This document shows, piece after piece, positions 36,311-45,104 of a stretch of 64,000 bases of DNA. The stretch is from the NCBI GenBank assembly GCA_938045475.1, contig CALIML010000001.1:62001-126000 (forward strand). The letters run 5' to 3'. A program made the position numbers and the translations under genes. Under the pieces are notes generated by a model, which was not told where the DNA came from, made no database searches, and worked only from the letters and a program-made list of their open reading frames with translations. The stretch's first letter is position 1. Each line of letters starts with the position of its first letter. The stretch is from an uncultured Sulfolobales archaeon (lineage in GTDB: Archaea > Thermoproteota > Thermoprotei_A > Sulfolobales > Desulfurococcaceae).

Positions 36311-37138
36311 CTATGTTAAAGTAGCTTTAGAGAGTAACATTAAATCACTTGAACTAAGCCTCCACCCCATAGAGCCCAGTAATTCCTCTACATGCTTCTT
36401 CGACTCAGCCTTAGGAATAGCTATGACTCTAGGCCTTGAAATCAAGTAGTTTAGCGCTATTTGAATAGGCGTCTTACCGTACTTAAAGCCTAGCTGTTTC
36501 AATGCTTCTAAATCCTTTACAGCCCCTCTCTCTATAGGCGTATACGCCTGTATAGTGATCCCCTTGAGTACAGCGTATGGCAACAAGTCCCTCTCAATAT
36601 CTCTATGAATGATGCTGTAATGCACTTGGTTTACAACTATATCAGCCTTCCTCACTGCTGTAACAGCCTCCTCAAGTTCATTTAAGCTGAAGTTGCTTAC
36701 ACCAATGTATCTAGCCAGCCCCTCTAAGTATACTGACTCAAAGTTCCTCACTTGCCTACCTATGCTAATGGATTTATTCGGCCAGTGTATGAGCATTAAA
36801 TCTACAGTGCTTACTCCAAGCCTTTTAACAGAAGATCTAGCTGCTTTCAACACTTCCTCCCGACTGACAAGTCTTTCAGGCAAGATCTTTGTAGTTATGA
36901 AAACCCTTTGCCTCCCAACTCTCTTCACTAATTCACCAACAAATTCCTCAGCTCTACCATTATGATACATTTCAGCTGTATCAATATTGTCTACCCCACT
37001 CTCTATAGCGTATAAGTATGCCTCGAGGCACTTTCCATAGTCCCTTATTGCCCAAGTCCCAAGCCCTATTGCTGAAACACGTTCGCCCGTTATACCAACT
37101 TCCTTTCTATCACTATGGTCTATTTCTAAGAGGCTCAC
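36311..37138 (-). CDS. Aldo/keto reductase
   Basis: 275 residues of the (beta/alpha)8 AKR fold. Catalytic tetrad in order: Asp in DNIDTAEMYHNG, Tyr in EMYHN, Lys in TTKILPERL and His in LMLIHWPNK. Also typical are IGVSNFSLNELEEA and the end QIALNYLISRPRVIAIPKAESKKHVEE. It reduces carbonyls with NADPH. It is placed one base after the padR gene, on the same strand, so it is likely under the same palindromic operator and part of a chemical stress response with the MATE exporter. Confidence 0.93.
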   Translation of the reverse strand: MSLLEIDHSDRKEVGITGERVSAIGLGTWAIRDYGKCLEAYLYAIESGVDNIDTAEMYHNGRAEEFVGELVKRVGRQRVFITTKILPERLVSREEVLKAARSSVKRLGVSTVDLMLIHWPNKSISIGRQVRNFESVYLEGLARYIGVSNFSLNELEEAVTAVRKADIVVNQVHYSIIHRDIERDLLPYAVLKGITIQAYTPIERGAVKDLEALKQLGFKYGKTPIQIALNYLISRPRVIAIPKAESKKHVEELLGSMGWRLSSSDLMLLSKATLT

Positions 37139-37552
37139 TTACTTCAACTCCTCCCCCAAATTTATTAATGTCTTCTTAAGCATTTCAAGCCTATCCTTAA
37201 TTGCAGGGTTTGAGAGGATTTCGTTCCTATTAGGGAGCTTGCTGTATGCTTTAAGCATTTGCGTAAGTATTGAAGCCATTTTAGCCGTATGTGGAGGCGT
37301 TTCATTGGCTAACGCTTCCAACCCAGCATTAGTTATTGCGTAAATAGCCCTCCCACTACTAACTCTTCTCTCAATAAGCCCCAACTTAACCATTTCACCT
37401 AGAACTCTATAGAAAGTACCTATTGAAGGCCTCCAAACTGGTTCAACGTGGTAAAGTATCTCCTTGTACAACGCGTATCCATGCAGCTTCCCTCTGGAGA
37501 CAAGTGATGCGAGAGCTAAGTGCTTAATTACTGAACTCCTCCTCTTAGGCAT
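37139..37552 (-). CDS. PadR-family transcriptional regulator
   Basis: 137 residues. Winged helix: HLALASLVSRGKLHGYALYKEIL, then WRPSIGTFYRVLGEMVKLGLIERRVSSGRAIYAITNAGLEAL, followed by a C-terminal helical dimerisation part. PadR proteins usually repress nearby detoxification genes until a ligand releases them. It is divergent from a MATE exporter with a long palindrome between them, and directly upstream of an aldo/keto reductase. ATG at 37552 with AGGTG upstream. Confidence 0.92.
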   Translation of the reverse strand: MPKRRSSVIKHLALASLVSRGKLHGYALYKEILYHVEPVWRPSIGTFYRVLGEMVKLGLIERRVSSGRAIYAITNAGLEALANETPPHTAKMASILTQMLKAYSKLPNRNEILSNPAIKDRLEMLKKTLINLGEELK

Positions 37553-37564
37553 TAGAGCACCTGT

Positions 37565-37597
37565 AAAGAAATATATTCTCGGGGAATATATTTCTTT
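37565..37597. promoter_or_regulatory. Perfect palindromic operator overlapping two divergent TATA boxes
   Basis: Left arm AAAGAAATATATTC (37565-37578) and right arm GAATATATTTCTTT (37584-37597) are perfect inverted complements around the 5-base centre TCGGG. Each arm contains an AATATATTT-like TATA box, pointing to padR on one side and to the MATE gene on the other. This matches an operator bound by a dimeric winged-helix regulator such as the adjacent PadR, which would shut both promoters at once. Binding is inferred, not shown. Confidence 0.82.
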
Positions 37598-37626
37598 GAA
37601 ATATAGCTCTATAGCAGTGATTCAAG

Positions 37627-39012
37627 GTGAAGCCATCTAGAGAAGTCGTTGAGAAGTACAGGGATAGGATACTCAATGGACCTATAGTTGCGACTATGCT
37701 CAGGCTGGGGGCTCCACTAATGGCTGTTCAAGCACTCTACGTATCATACAATATAGCTGATGCGTACTGGCTCTCAGTGTACAGCCAATACGACATAGCT
37801 ATTCCAAGGCAAGTATGGCCTATTCAAATGCTCTTCTTAGTGTTTGCTCAAGGTATTGCAGCAGCTAACCTAGCGTTAATGTCTCAATACGTTGGCGCAG
37901 GCAGCTATGGAAAGGCTAGTGAAACTGCATCAAAGTTTCTCACCGTAAACTTAATTACATCAATAGCTGGATCAGCTGTCTACATAGCTCTCGTCCCAGC
38001 AATATACAGCTACTTAGTCAACGTTCCTCAACTAATATATGAAGGAGTGGTGCTTTACGCAAAAATAATGGCTGTAGACATGGTGGTAACATGCTTCAAC
38101 ATAGTGTTTACGACAGTTCTACAAGCAATGGGGGATACCGTGAGGCCAAGCATTGTTGGAGGAGTCGCATCAATAATAAACATAGTCCTGGATCCATTCA
38201 TGATACTTGGAATCCCCCCATTCCCTGCAATGGGTGTTGCTGGCGCTGCAGTAGCAACAGTGTTGAGCAAGCTGGCTGGCACACTAGTGCTAGTGTACTT
38301 ATTGAAGAATTACCCAGGCGCTAAGCTAAGGTTCACTAAAAAAGTAGATCTAGAGTGGTTGATCAGCAACCTTAGGATAGGGCTGCCGGTAATGCTATTC
38401 ATGGCGTCCAACAGCTTGGCGTTCGCTATGCAGACAAGGCTAATCAATGTCTTCGGCGAAGTAGCTGCAGCTGCATACTCCATAGGCTTCATAGTCATGG
38501 ATGTAGCTGACGCCGCTCTATGGGGGCTTTCAAGCGCTGTATCAATAATGGTTGGACAAAACCTTGGGGGAGGTAAAAACTATAGGGCTAGGGAAGTTGC
38601 CTGCAAATCCATGTACACAATATTGGCAGCCACTAGCGTTAGCTCCATAATCATCTACCCGATCATGGGGCTGTTCATAGATCCATTTACAGACGATCCC
38701 TCAATATACGCAGAGGCAGAGACTTTCATAGAGACATTCCTGTTCAGCCTACCGTTCTTTGCATCATTCTTTATAGCTCTTTCAGTTGGCAGAGGATCTG
38801 GACACACAACTGTGCCAACAATAATAGGTGTTGTAAGACTATGGATCTTGAGAGTAGGCCTCGGGTACTGCCTGGCTCTACTGCTAGGGCTGGGATCTTA
38901 TGGCATATGGCTAGCGATGGCGGTAAGCAATTACGCTAGTGGAGTACTCTCAATAATATGGGTTAAGTATGGTGGATGGGCTAAACCAGTAATCAATGCC
39001 TCTCGAAGCTAG
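37627..39012 (+). CDS. MATE family efflux transporter under PadR operator
   Basis: 461 residues, ~12 membrane helices in two halves: GAPLMAVQALYVSYNIADAYWLS and, in the second half, GLPVMLFMASNSLAFAMQTRLINVFG. The linker TTVPTIIGVVRLWILRVG is as in other MATE proteins. The start is GTG at 37627 with AAGG directly before it. It is divergent from padR and the aldo/keto reductase across the palindrome, so it is likely induced by the PadR ligand. The 3' end overlaps the KaiC-like gene by 20 bases. Confidence 0.92.
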   Translation: MKPSREVVEKYRDRILNGPIVATMLRLGAPLMAVQALYVSYNIADAYWLSVYSQYDIAIPRQVWPIQMLFLVFAQGIAAANLALMSQYVGAGSYGKASETASKFLTVNLITSIAGSAVYIALVPAIYSYLVNVPQLIYEGVVLYAKIMAVDMVVTCFNIVFTTVLQAMGDTVRPSIVGGVASIINIVLDPFMILGIPPFPAMGVAGAAVATVLSKLAGTLVLVYLLKNYPGAKLRFTKKVDLEWLISNLRIGLPVMLFMASNSLAFAMQTRLINVFGEVAAAAYSIGFIVMDVADAALWGLSSAVSIMVGQNLGGGKNYRAREVACKSMYTILAATSVSSIIIYPIMGLFIDPFTDDPSIYAEAETFIETFLFSLPFFASFFIALSVGRGSGHTTVPTIIGVVRLWILRVGLGYCLALLLGLGSYGIWLAMAVSNYASGVLSIIWVKYGGWAKPVINASRS

Positions 39013-40405
39013 CATTTATATATTTAACGCAATCAGCCACGCACTCCTTAACGCTTTCCTCACAGACACTTATAGGCTCTCCATACTTGGGGTAGAAAGT
39101 CGTTTTACCGTCTCCTAAAGCCTCATAACTTATTGCGTAATCACTTATGGAAGCATTGCTTGCAAACACTCTCTTATCCGTAAATGCCTCTACTCTAAGT
39201 ACAGTTACTCCCTGATTCCTCATTAACGTCAGCTGGTTTCTGAGAAACGCAAGATAGTGGGGTAATTCCCCGGCTTCAATAGCAATCTTCATTGGTACGT
39301 GAGTTTCCCAGAAGATGACTGCACCTGGCCTAATAGTTCTAACTAGGTCAGCTTCTATTGCATACAGCTCTTCAATACTTAAACCAGCTGGGTTGAGCGA
39401 CTTAACTACGTAAATTTCGTTAACAACTCTTTCCGCAAAACTCTCATTAACTCCAGCGTCCTTTAAGGCTTTAACAGATCGCGAAATCCATTCACTTGGA
39501 GAAACAGTGTAGCTAACTACTAATGCCCGGCGTTTATTGATTAATGCAGCCGCTGTAATTATGGGGATTAAGTCAGCCATGGTGGGCCTTAAGTTTACAT
39601 AACTGATATATATGCTTTCGCCAGCTCTCAAGCCGTCCAGTAATTCGCCCAACACTTTACATGGAAGTTCGAATGGCGCGAGGTCTTCAAACGGTACTTC
39701 ATGTATTAGTGGCGGAGGATACCATAATTCAATGCCTACCCCGCTCCTTATAGTAAACGGTACTTCAGCTACTTGAGTTTCGCCCCCCCTCATCTTTACA
39801 AACTCCATTCTCCTGTAAATGAAGCCTCTTCTAACGTATCTTTTTAATCTAATCACTAGCGAGCTTGGGTAAATTGCGTCTAAAAGTACTTCTTTATGTT
39901 CTTTTACATCACCTGGGTCTTCTATTACCAAGATCAGCAGTCCATTAATGATCCTTGGGATGCTCCTGAAGAAATTCTGTATCCACGCTCTCCTCTCAAT
40001 AGATTTAATTACTCTGAGGATGGGGTTAACGCTATCTATAACGACTACCTTGGGCTTGAATTCAGCTATTAATTCAGAGATTTGTTGAACTAAGTCCTTT
40101 GCTGCTTCTTCACTTGCTGGAATTAATACATTCATGAACTTAAGTGATTTGCCCCTTAAATCGGTGAAGTCCATGCCGAGCTCCTTCATGTAGTAAAGGA
40201 ATTCGTCTTCAAATTCATTCACCGATATATAAAGGCACCTCGATCCTTTTAATGCATTCTTATAGCATATAGTTGATGCAAAGATAGTCTTGCCGCAGCC
40301 GGGTTTGCCGAAAACGACTATGGCAGCTCCAAACTTAAGTAGATCTCTATACCTTACATCAAGGTCTTCTACACCTAGCGTAGTCTCATGAGCATTACTG
40401 AGCAA
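38993..40405 (-). CDS. KaiC-like double RecA-domain ATPase, second P-loop decayed
   Basis: 470 residues. The first domain has a good Walker A VVFGKPGCGKTIFAS (~28-42), KVVVIDSVNPIL as Walker B region and a C-terminal strand LLILVIEDPG. The second domain (~245 on) repeats the shape, but its P-loop reads GLRAGESIYISYVNLRP, without GKT/S, so it probably does not hydrolyse ATP. KaiC-like proteins of archaea act in signalling or pilus/archaellum switching (FlaH is a relative). It lies 800 bases from the pilus operon on the other strand, so a link is possible but unproven. Confidence 0.75.
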   Translation of the reverse strand: MLSNAHETTLGVEDLDVRYRDLLKFGAAIVVFGKPGCGKTIFASTICYKNALKGSRCLYISVNEFEDEFLYYMKELGMDFTDLRGKSLKFMNVLIPASEEAAKDLVQQISELIAEFKPKVVVIDSVNPILRVIKSIERRAWIQNFFRSIPRIINGLLILVIEDPGDVKEHKEVLLDAIYPSSLVIRLKRYVRRGFIYRRMEFVKMRGGETQVAEVPFTIRSGVGIELWYPPPLIHEVPFEDLAPFELPCKVLGELLDGLRAGESIYISYVNLRPTMADLIPIITAAALINKRRALVVSYTVSPSEWISRSVKALKDAGVNESFAERVVNEIYVVKSLNPAGLSIEELYAIEADLVRTIRPGAVIFWETHVPMKIAIEAGELPHYLAFLRNQLTLMRNQGVTVLRVEAFTDKRVFASNASISDYAISYEALGDGKTTFYPKYGEPISVCEESVKECVADCVKYINASFERH

Positions 40406-40784
40406 AGCTCTATGAAGCCTCCGTCACTTTTATACATAATGTAATTAATCCTTTTCATTCAGCTACTATATAAACTTTAATCAGCTTAACTAATGAGGCA
40501 AGTTATGTTACTTAAATCCATTAAGACCTCGTTTCCAGCCTTGGTTGAGGCTGAAAGCCCGCAGGCTTGTCTTCAAGGATATGGCGCATAACTAATGTAA
40601 TTTAGTTCCAGGATCTCGGGGAAGTGAAAACAAATAGTTTACAGTGCGGGCTGGAGATGTAGCTGCATGCCAGTGAATTGTAGTTCAGCAAATTTATGGG
40701 CTAAACTCTATGAGGATAAACTTTTTTTTAACAGTCTTTCTATTGTGTGTAGGGGCTTTGCATTAACGTTAAGGTGGTAAAGGA
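40406..40784. other. 379-base intergenic region with possible structured RNA
   Basis: Between the divergent KaiC-like gene and the pilus operon. It holds promoters for both sides. At 40536-40553 (CAGCC...GGCTG) and 40555-40568 (AAGCC-CGCA-GGCTT) are two small hairpins. Separately, AGCCCGCA at 40556-40563 is complementary to TGCGGGCT at 40645-40652, an 8-bp long-range pairing over ~80 bases. A 28-codon frame starts at 40506. No known RNA family is recognised. Confidence 0.35.
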
Positions 40785-41120
40785 GTGAAAGCTTTCAGTT
40801 TAAATGAGTTAATTAAGTACGTTAAGAACTACATAGCGCAGCGCTCCCCCGGATTGATGGAGACACTAGATATGGTTGCTGTATTCAGCGATGCTAACGT
40901 AAGCGGCATTGTGGAACTGTTCTTCAAGGATTCCAATAAAACCTTTCAGTTACTAGCGAAGCACTACGGAAGTGCGGATACAGCTATCTTTATATTCACA
41001 AACTTATTAGTGAAACCACTTCTCATAAGATTAAATAAGCTAGCGCTCCTAGATCAAGTTGTTGAAGCTGCCGTTAGGGATAAGGAGGAGTTCTATAGGC
41101 TGATTGAGCTAAGCTCGTAG
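40785..41120 (+). CDS. Small helical protein of unknown function at head of pilus operon
   Basis: 111 residues, mostly alpha-helical, starting at a GTG with GGTGGTAAAGGA just upstream. Sequence features: an amphipathic N-terminus (LNELIKYVKNYIAQ), hydrophobic middle (TAIFIFTNLLVKPLLI) without a clear membrane helix, and an acidic end. No family recognised. It lies just before the prepilin, which has its own TATA box, so it may be a separate transcript or a regulator of pilus genes. Confidence 0.5.
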   Translation: MKAFSLNELIKYVKNYIAQRSPGLMETLDMVAVFSDANVSGIVELFFKDSNKTFQLLAKHYGSADTAIFIFTNLLVKPLLIRLNKLALLDQVVEAAVRDKEEFYRLIELSS

Positions 41121-41155
41121 TCCTAGCGCTTCTATCACTTCATTTAATGAAATGC

Positions 41156-41166
41156 TTAAATATATT
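41156..41166 (+). promoter_or_regulatory. TATA box of the prepilin gene
   Basis: TTAAATATATT located ~30-40 bases before the GTG start at 41197, with AGGGGAG as the ribosome site. Suggests the prepilin is strongly and separately transcribed. Confidence 0.5.
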
Positions 41167-41196
41167 AATGCATAAGTACTTTACTAGGGGAGCATC

Positions 41197-41625
41197 GTGA
41201 AGGCTGTTTCACCTATAGTAGCAACTGTACTATTGATAGTTATTGCAATATCTACGGGAATACTCCTCTGGATATGGGTCTCCGGCTACATATCGAGAAA
41301 TCACACTCAATCAACTATAGTATTGGAGGAAAGAATTAGAGTCGAGGCAATCCAAGTAAATTCCACGGATGGCTCGCTGAATGTAACGATCTACGTTAGG
41401 AACATAGGCGGCATCGCTGCAGTCATTTCATCAGCCTACGTATTAGACGTGAACGGCAATTACATTACTGCAAACATAAGCATTAGCGAGGAAGTGGAGC
41501 CAGGCGAAGTAAAGGGCGTGGCAATAATTAGTTCAAATACCTCACTGACGCCCGGCCGCATGTACATAGCTAAAGTAGTTACATCTAGAGGAATCGAGGC
41601 ATCGTATTTATTTATAGCTCCATGA
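41197..41625 (+). CDS. Type IV prepilin-like protein (archaeal class III)
   Basis: 142 residues beginning MKAVSPIVATVLLIVIAIS, the classic archaeal prepilin N-terminus: a very short positively charged leader and a hydrophobic helix. The ectodomain is beta-rich with several N-x-S/T sequons (STDGSLNVTI). Peptidase processing would occur near the leader, and the helix would pack in the filament core. It lies directly before the secretion ATPase and platform genes, so it is probably the main pilin of this system. The peptidase gene is outside the window. Confidence 0.85.
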   Translation: MKAVSPIVATVLLIVIAISTGILLWIWVSGYISRNHTQSTIVLEERIRVEAIQVNSTDGSLNVTIYVRNIGGIAAVISSAYVLDVNGNYITANISISEEVEPGEVKGVAIISSNTSLTPGRMYIAKVVTSRGIEASYLFIAP

Positions 41626-41695
41626 GTCAAGAGCTTATAAAAACTAATTACCTTCTCAAACGGCATACCATATAGTGCCCGGGGTATAAGTAGGC

Positions 41696-43264
41696 TTGAG
41701 CACTAGAGTAGTGGGCAGCTACAGTCTATCGCAATACGTGGCTATTACTATTGTAGAGGGAATCGACGGTAAAATGAGGTACATAGTTGATGAACCCGTG
41801 CTCAACGACTTAAGCAAGAGAATTCTTGTAGAATCAATAAACAGAGTGCATAGCGATATAAGGCTCCTCAAGAGCTTTTCAGATGCGTCAAAGGCAAACG
41901 ACTTCAGCTACGCTTTAAACTTAGCTAAGCTAGTTGCTGAAAACACAGCTAAGTCCAAGCTCGGCACTCTCAAAAAGCTGTTGAAGGCCCCTATGCATAG
42001 TGGTTTAATAACTGAAAGTGAGTTGAGTAAAGTGGCTTACTACATTGCCAGGGACTTAGCAGGCTATGGATCGATAGATCCTTTATTAAGGGATCCTAGG
42101 ATAGAGGACGTGACGTGTAATGGCGTGGGCGTGCCAATATATGTTTTTCACAATGAGTACGAGTGGCTTGAAACAAACGTAGCTATGCCGGATGAGGAAT
42201 CTATGGAGAGAGTTATTAGAAAGCTGAGCTATAGAACTGGCCGCGAGCCATCTATAGCTCAGCCAATAGTTGAAGGAGTGCTGAGCCCTGAAGGGTATAG
42301 GGTCCACATAGTTTTAGATGTTGTTTCAAGGAGGGGACACAGCTTCACTATAAGGAAGTTTAGGGAGAAGCCTTTCACGATCATTGAGCTAATCAATAGA
42401 GGCACTGTTGATCCATGCGTCTCAGCGCTTCTATGGCTTGCAGTAGACAATAAGCTGGGCGTGATATTTTACGGACCCACAGGCTCGGGGAAGACGACTT
42501 TAATGAATGCTATATCAATGCTCCTGCCTCCAGAGATAAAGATAGTTAGCGTTGAAGACACTCCTGAAGTGAACCTACCGTTCCACGACAACTGGGTTCC
42601 AATGACCACTAGGCTTAGCTACGACGCTGCCGTGCAGAGTGTGACTCTACAAGTCCAAGTTGAGAGCGCGTTAAGGCAGAGGCCTGATGTGCTGATACTT
42701 GGGGAGATACGGTCGAGGGAGGCATATGCCTTCTTTCAAGCTGTTTCAACAGGACATGGGGGTCTTACGACAATACATTCCGAAAGCGTTGAGTCATTGA
42801 TCGAGAGGCTTACAGCTCCTCCAATGAGCGTACCTAAATCAATGCTCCCTGTTGCAAAGCTCTTAGTTAATGTAGTTAGGCTAGCTACTCAAAGAGGCGT
42901 TCTAAGGAAAACCATGTATGTTCACGAAATGGAGGGGTACTCGCCAGTCACAGACTCCCTAACTGTAAAGGTCTTAGCTAAGTGGTATAGGGAAATCGAT
43001 GAGTGGAGAATTAATGTGAGGAGCAGCAATTTATTTAAAACTATAGCTGAACTCAATGCAGCAAGCTACGGGGACGTGGTGGATGAGTTTGTTAGGAGAG
43101 CGACCGTCCTGGCTTATGCAGCTAGAAAAGAGCTTGATACAGTTTCACTACATGTATTGGTTAGGCAATATAGGAGGGAGCCTGAGAAAGTGTTTGAGGA
43201 AGCAGTTGAGTACTTGAAGAAGCCCTATGAGGTTAAGGAACTTGTTGAAGCAGGCGTTGCTTAA
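41696..43264 (+). CDS. Type II/IV secretion (pilus assembly) ATPase
   Basis: 522 residues. Motor motifs in order: GPTGSGKTTLMN (Walker A), SVEDTPEV (Asp box), DVLILGEIRSREAY (Walker B) and STGHGGLTTIHSES (His box). The N-terminal half holds RRGHSFTIRKFREKPFT, typical of archaeal FlaI/TadA-type ATPases. It powers pilin polymerisation at the cytoplasmic side of the platform. TTG start. The gene overlaps the first platform protein by 38 bases. It may be an archaellum or adhesion-pilus motor; lack of other archaellum genes favours the latter. Confidence 0.93.
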   Translation: MSTRVVGSYSLSQYVAITIVEGIDGKMRYIVDEPVLNDLSKRILVESINRVHSDIRLLKSFSDASKANDFSYALNLAKLVAENTAKSKLGTLKKLLKAPMHSGLITESELSKVAYYIARDLAGYGSIDPLLRDPRIEDVTCNGVGVPIYVFHNEYEWLETNVAMPDEESMERVIRKLSYRTGREPSIAQPIVEGVLSPEGYRVHIVLDVVSRRGHSFTIRKFREKPFTIIELINRGTVDPCVSALLWLAVDNKLGVIFYGPTGSGKTTLMNAISMLLPPEIKIVSVEDTPEVNLPFHDNWVPMTTRLSYDAAVQSVTLQVQVESALRQRPDVLILGEIRSREAYAFFQAVSTGHGGLTTIHSESVESLIERLTAPPMSVPKSMLPVAKLLVNVVRLATQRGVLRKTMYVHEMEGYSPVTDSLTVKVLAKWYREIDEWRINVRSSNLFKTIAELNAASYGDVVDEFVRRATVLAYAARKELDTVSLHVLVRQYRREPEKVFEEAVEYLKKPYEVKELVEAGVA

Positions 43265-44135
43265 GACTGTTGGTAAGCTCACATACATCGTTTACACCCC
43301 ATTCTACAAGCTCTGCGCAAGCATTATTCCAAGAAGCGTTGAGCGCCTAGTCGTAGGATCTAATCTATCTAGCAGCATTAATAAGTACATTGGAGTAGTG
43401 TCCAGCATATCGTTAGTGGCTACAGTTGCTGGAGGATTAACCTCTAGCCACCTGCTATGGGCGTTAACGAAAGACGTTCCTCTAAGCTTTATTGCTGGCC
43501 TAGCTGCATCAATAGCGGTGTTCTTGGCATCAATAGCTTTCTCAATATGGATTCCGGCAGCTAAGTACAGTAGTAGAGGGGGCTTGTTGGAGGCAAAGAT
43601 GCCGATCCTCCTCTCACACCTATCGCTGCTCTTAGCTTCTAGGGTTGAATTAAGTAGGGCATTCATGGAGTTAGAAGACCTTTTAAAGGAGCCGGGGGCT
43701 TTCAGCGTTGAACTATCACTAATAAATTCACTCACGAGCACTGGCGTTCCATTAAGTAAGGCACTAGTTACTGTTGCTCAAGTAACTCCATCGCCAACTA
43801 TGAGGGAGCTCTTGCTAGGCCTAACATCAATAGCTGAGTCTGGAGGCGATCCTATGCCTTTACTAAACTCAGTAATGGAGACCTACGCTGGCAGGTATAA
43901 TATGAGAGTTGAAAGAGCCGTAAGTGATTTAGCCATAATACTCGAGTTCTACGTAGCTCTCTCAATACTTCTGCCAATAGCGCTTAGCTCCTTGGCTCTA
44001 CTATTCATTATTCAGCCCGTATATGGCTTTCCCTTCGAGCTACTGTTGTTTATGTCTACATTCGTGCTGGCTCCAGTAATGCTTTTAAGCACACTGATCA
44101 TAGCTGATGCCATAGTATCTAAGCTGAGGCTGTAA
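43227..44135 (+). CDS. Pilus platform protein, TadB/T2SSF-type, first half
   Basis: 302 residues with about 5 membrane helices and the cytoplasmic T2SSF-like stretch LLLASRVELSRAFMELEDLLKEPGAFSVELSLINSL...GVPLSKALVTVAQ. Separately encoded TadB and TadC-like halves are common in archaeal pili. The start is unsure: the ATG at 43227 is in the ATPase frame overlap, and nearby TTG codons are alternatives. It sits in the membrane as the base on which the ATPase acts. Confidence 0.8.
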   Translation: MRLRNLLKQALLKTVGKLTYIVYTPFYKLCASIIPRSVERLVVGSNLSSSINKYIGVVSSISLVATVAGGLTSSHLLWALTKDVPLSFIAGLAASIAVFLASIAFSIWIPAAKYSSRGGLLEAKMPILLSHLSLLLASRVELSRAFMELEDLLKEPGAFSVELSLINSLTSTGVPLSKALVTVAQVTPSPTMRELLLGLTSIAESGGDPMPLLNSVMETYAGRYNMRVERAVSDLAIILEFYVALSILLPIALSSLALLFIIQPVYGFPFELLLFMSTFVLAPVMLLSTLIIADAIVSKLRL

Positions 44136-44137
44136 GC

Positions 44138-45025
44138 ATGGAGTTAAAGAAGTTCCTTCTATCGCTGCTTCTCTTTGCCTCAACACTACTCCTTACACTT
44201 GTTTTCGTGCAGTACGTCTTAGGGGAGTCGCCTGTCGCAAGTCTTTTAATTAAGTTGGAGAAGCCTCTGCTAACGCCTTTTTCGATCCCGGTTATATCTC
44301 GAGGGGGCTACTTAATTATCGGAATGATTATCTCGGGCGCCTCCCTAAGTCTCTACACTTACTGCAGCGAGAAGCTGGCTGAGGAAGGCGTGTTGAAGAA
44401 GCAAGCGTTGGAGCTTCTATCGATAGTTATAGCTTACGTTAAGGCTGGCTCATCAATGCTTGATGCTTTAGAGAAGTCCGTGGAGCACATAGATAAACCC
44501 TTGCTAGATCCTCTTGAGAGATTCGTTGAAGCAGTAAAACTGGGCGCTGTCCCTGAGGAAGCCTATAGAGGGGCCTTTAGGCATCCTCCGAGTGAAGTAG
44601 GAATGGTGTTTTCCTCAATAATTATAGGAATGAGGAGCGGGGGCCGGTATGCTGACATACTTATGCAAGGTGAGAATTACTTAATGCAAGTGCTGAGAAT
44701 GGATGAACTTAGGAGGAATAGGCTTGCGGACTACAAGGCTATAGCGCTTTTAGCTGTAGTGGCATTCGCCATATCAGCTTTTGTTTCCCTTAAATTAATT
44801 GAATACGTAGTTGCTGCACCAATGATGTTTCCTGCAGTAAGTGAAATTAGCTTAGAGCTCCTAAAATCCAGCTACTACATTTCAGCTCTAGTGGTAGCAG
44901 TTCTGTCAAGCATAGTCATTGGTAGAGTAGTGGTAGGATCAATAGTAGCATCCCTCAAGTACGTGTCGTTTTTAACGGCAACAATAGCTCTTATATTCAC
45001 TCTATACCCACTAATTCACGCATAA
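44138..45025 (+). CDS. Pilus platform protein, TadC/T2SSF-type, second half
   Basis: 295 residues: hydrophobic N-terminal helices, then the T2SSF signature LLSIVIAYVKAGSSMLDALEKSVEHIDKPLLDPLERFVEAVKLG followed by FSSIIIGMRSGGRYADILM, and three C-terminal helices. It begins 2 bases after the previous gene. Together the two form a heteromeric platform for the secretion ATPase. Confidence 0.85.
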   Translation: MELKKFLLSLLLFASTLLLTLVFVQYVLGESPVASLLIKLEKPLLTPFSIPVISRGGYLIIGMIISGASLSLYTYCSEKLAEEGVLKKQALELLSIVIAYVKAGSSMLDALEKSVEHIDKPLLDPLERFVEAVKLGAVPEEAYRGAFRHPPSEVGMVFSSIIIGMRSGGRYADILMQGENYLMQVLRMDELRRNRLADYKAIALLAVVAFAISAFVSLKLIEYVVAAPMMFPAVSEISLELLKSSYYISALVVAVLSSIVIGRVVVGSIVASLKYVSFLTATIALIFTLYPLIHA

Positions 45026-45104
45026 CTGCGGCACTTAATTAAATCCATCAGGGCATTATAGATATAAGAGCGGAGTTTGTTAACAACGTAAATAGGTGCA
45101 TTGC

